Below are positions 24,439 to 24,554 of a stretch of DNA of 24,554 nt, one piece after another. The DNA comes from Prorocentrum cordatum. Lineage: Eukaryota > Sar > Dinophyceae > Prorocentrales > Prorocentraceae. The notes under the pieces are model-generated. The model did not search any database. It saw nothing but the letters and a program-made list of their open reading frames with translations, and was not told the origin of the DNA. The stretch is taken from contig CAUYUJ010001365.1 in NCBI GenBank assembly GCA_963575745.1, forward strand, positions 77,501 through 102,054, written 5' to 3'. The translations under genes were made by a program, and so were the position numbers. Positions within the stretch are counted from its first letter, which is position 1; each line of letters opens with the position of its first letter.

Positions 24439-24554
24439 CTTGTTCCATGCGGGGTCCCCGCAAAATCCCGACCCTCTCCAGTGTAGAGGGTTTGCCCGAA
24501 GGGCTTAGGCGACCCGTCCTCCTCCTCCAACTCCTCCTCCACCTCCTCCTCCTC
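24439..24554. repeat. Window end with start of a CTC repeat
   Basis: Unassigned sequence to about 24517, then CTC triplets with CAA/CAC breaks that run off the window. Confidence 0.7.

Overview
The window reads as dinoflagellate nuclear DNA. It is GC-rich, crowded with triplet and dinucleotide microsatellites, poor in genes, and has small exons split by short introns. The strongest lineage marker is a full-length match to the 22-nt dinoflagellate spliced leader (DinoSL) on the minus strand at 9215-9236. I cannot name the species from sequence alone.

Layout. 1-2.9 kb: microsatellites and no recognisable gene. 2.9-8.8 kb: a decayed LINE-type non-LTR retrotransposon on the minus strand, with ORF1-like, endonuclease, reverse transcriptase and RNase H/zinc-knuckle remnants in that order, frameshifted and interrupted by a (CA)n tract. 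The DinoSL relic lies about 0.4 kb upstream of it on the same strand, with a MITE-like element between. 9.2-11.6 kb: long CAT/CAG and CTC repeats and further inverted-repeat elements. 11.7-15.0 kb: a minus-strand multi-exon gene, apparently a beta-propeller-like N-terminal part followed by a BTB/POZ domain. 15-21 kb: repeats, including a (AGCCTC)n-like block, a 73-bp minisatellite and several inverted-repeat transposon families. 21.2-22.2 kb: minus-strand 5' exons of a radical-SAM FO synthase subunit (cofG-like). 22.3-24.5 kb: more inverted-repeat elements, GGA tracts, and a probable plus-strand 3'-terminal exon of an unknown gene.

The main result is an apparent introner system. At least three short introns in two recognisable genes look like terminal-inverted-repeat (TIR) DNA elements flanked by target-site duplications (TSDs), and a fourth has long TIRs without a clear TSD. 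The clearest, at 13339-13515, is a 172-bp TIR element with a 5-bp TSD inserted at AG|GTCT. Insertion created a canonical GT-AG intron, and exact removal rejoins the reading frame. The same element family has at least four other copies in the window. One, at 19808-20109, appears to have carried about 95 bp of the neighbouring exon between two introner ends, as a composite transposon would. All coordinates and motif matches were found by reading; no alignment or database search was run.
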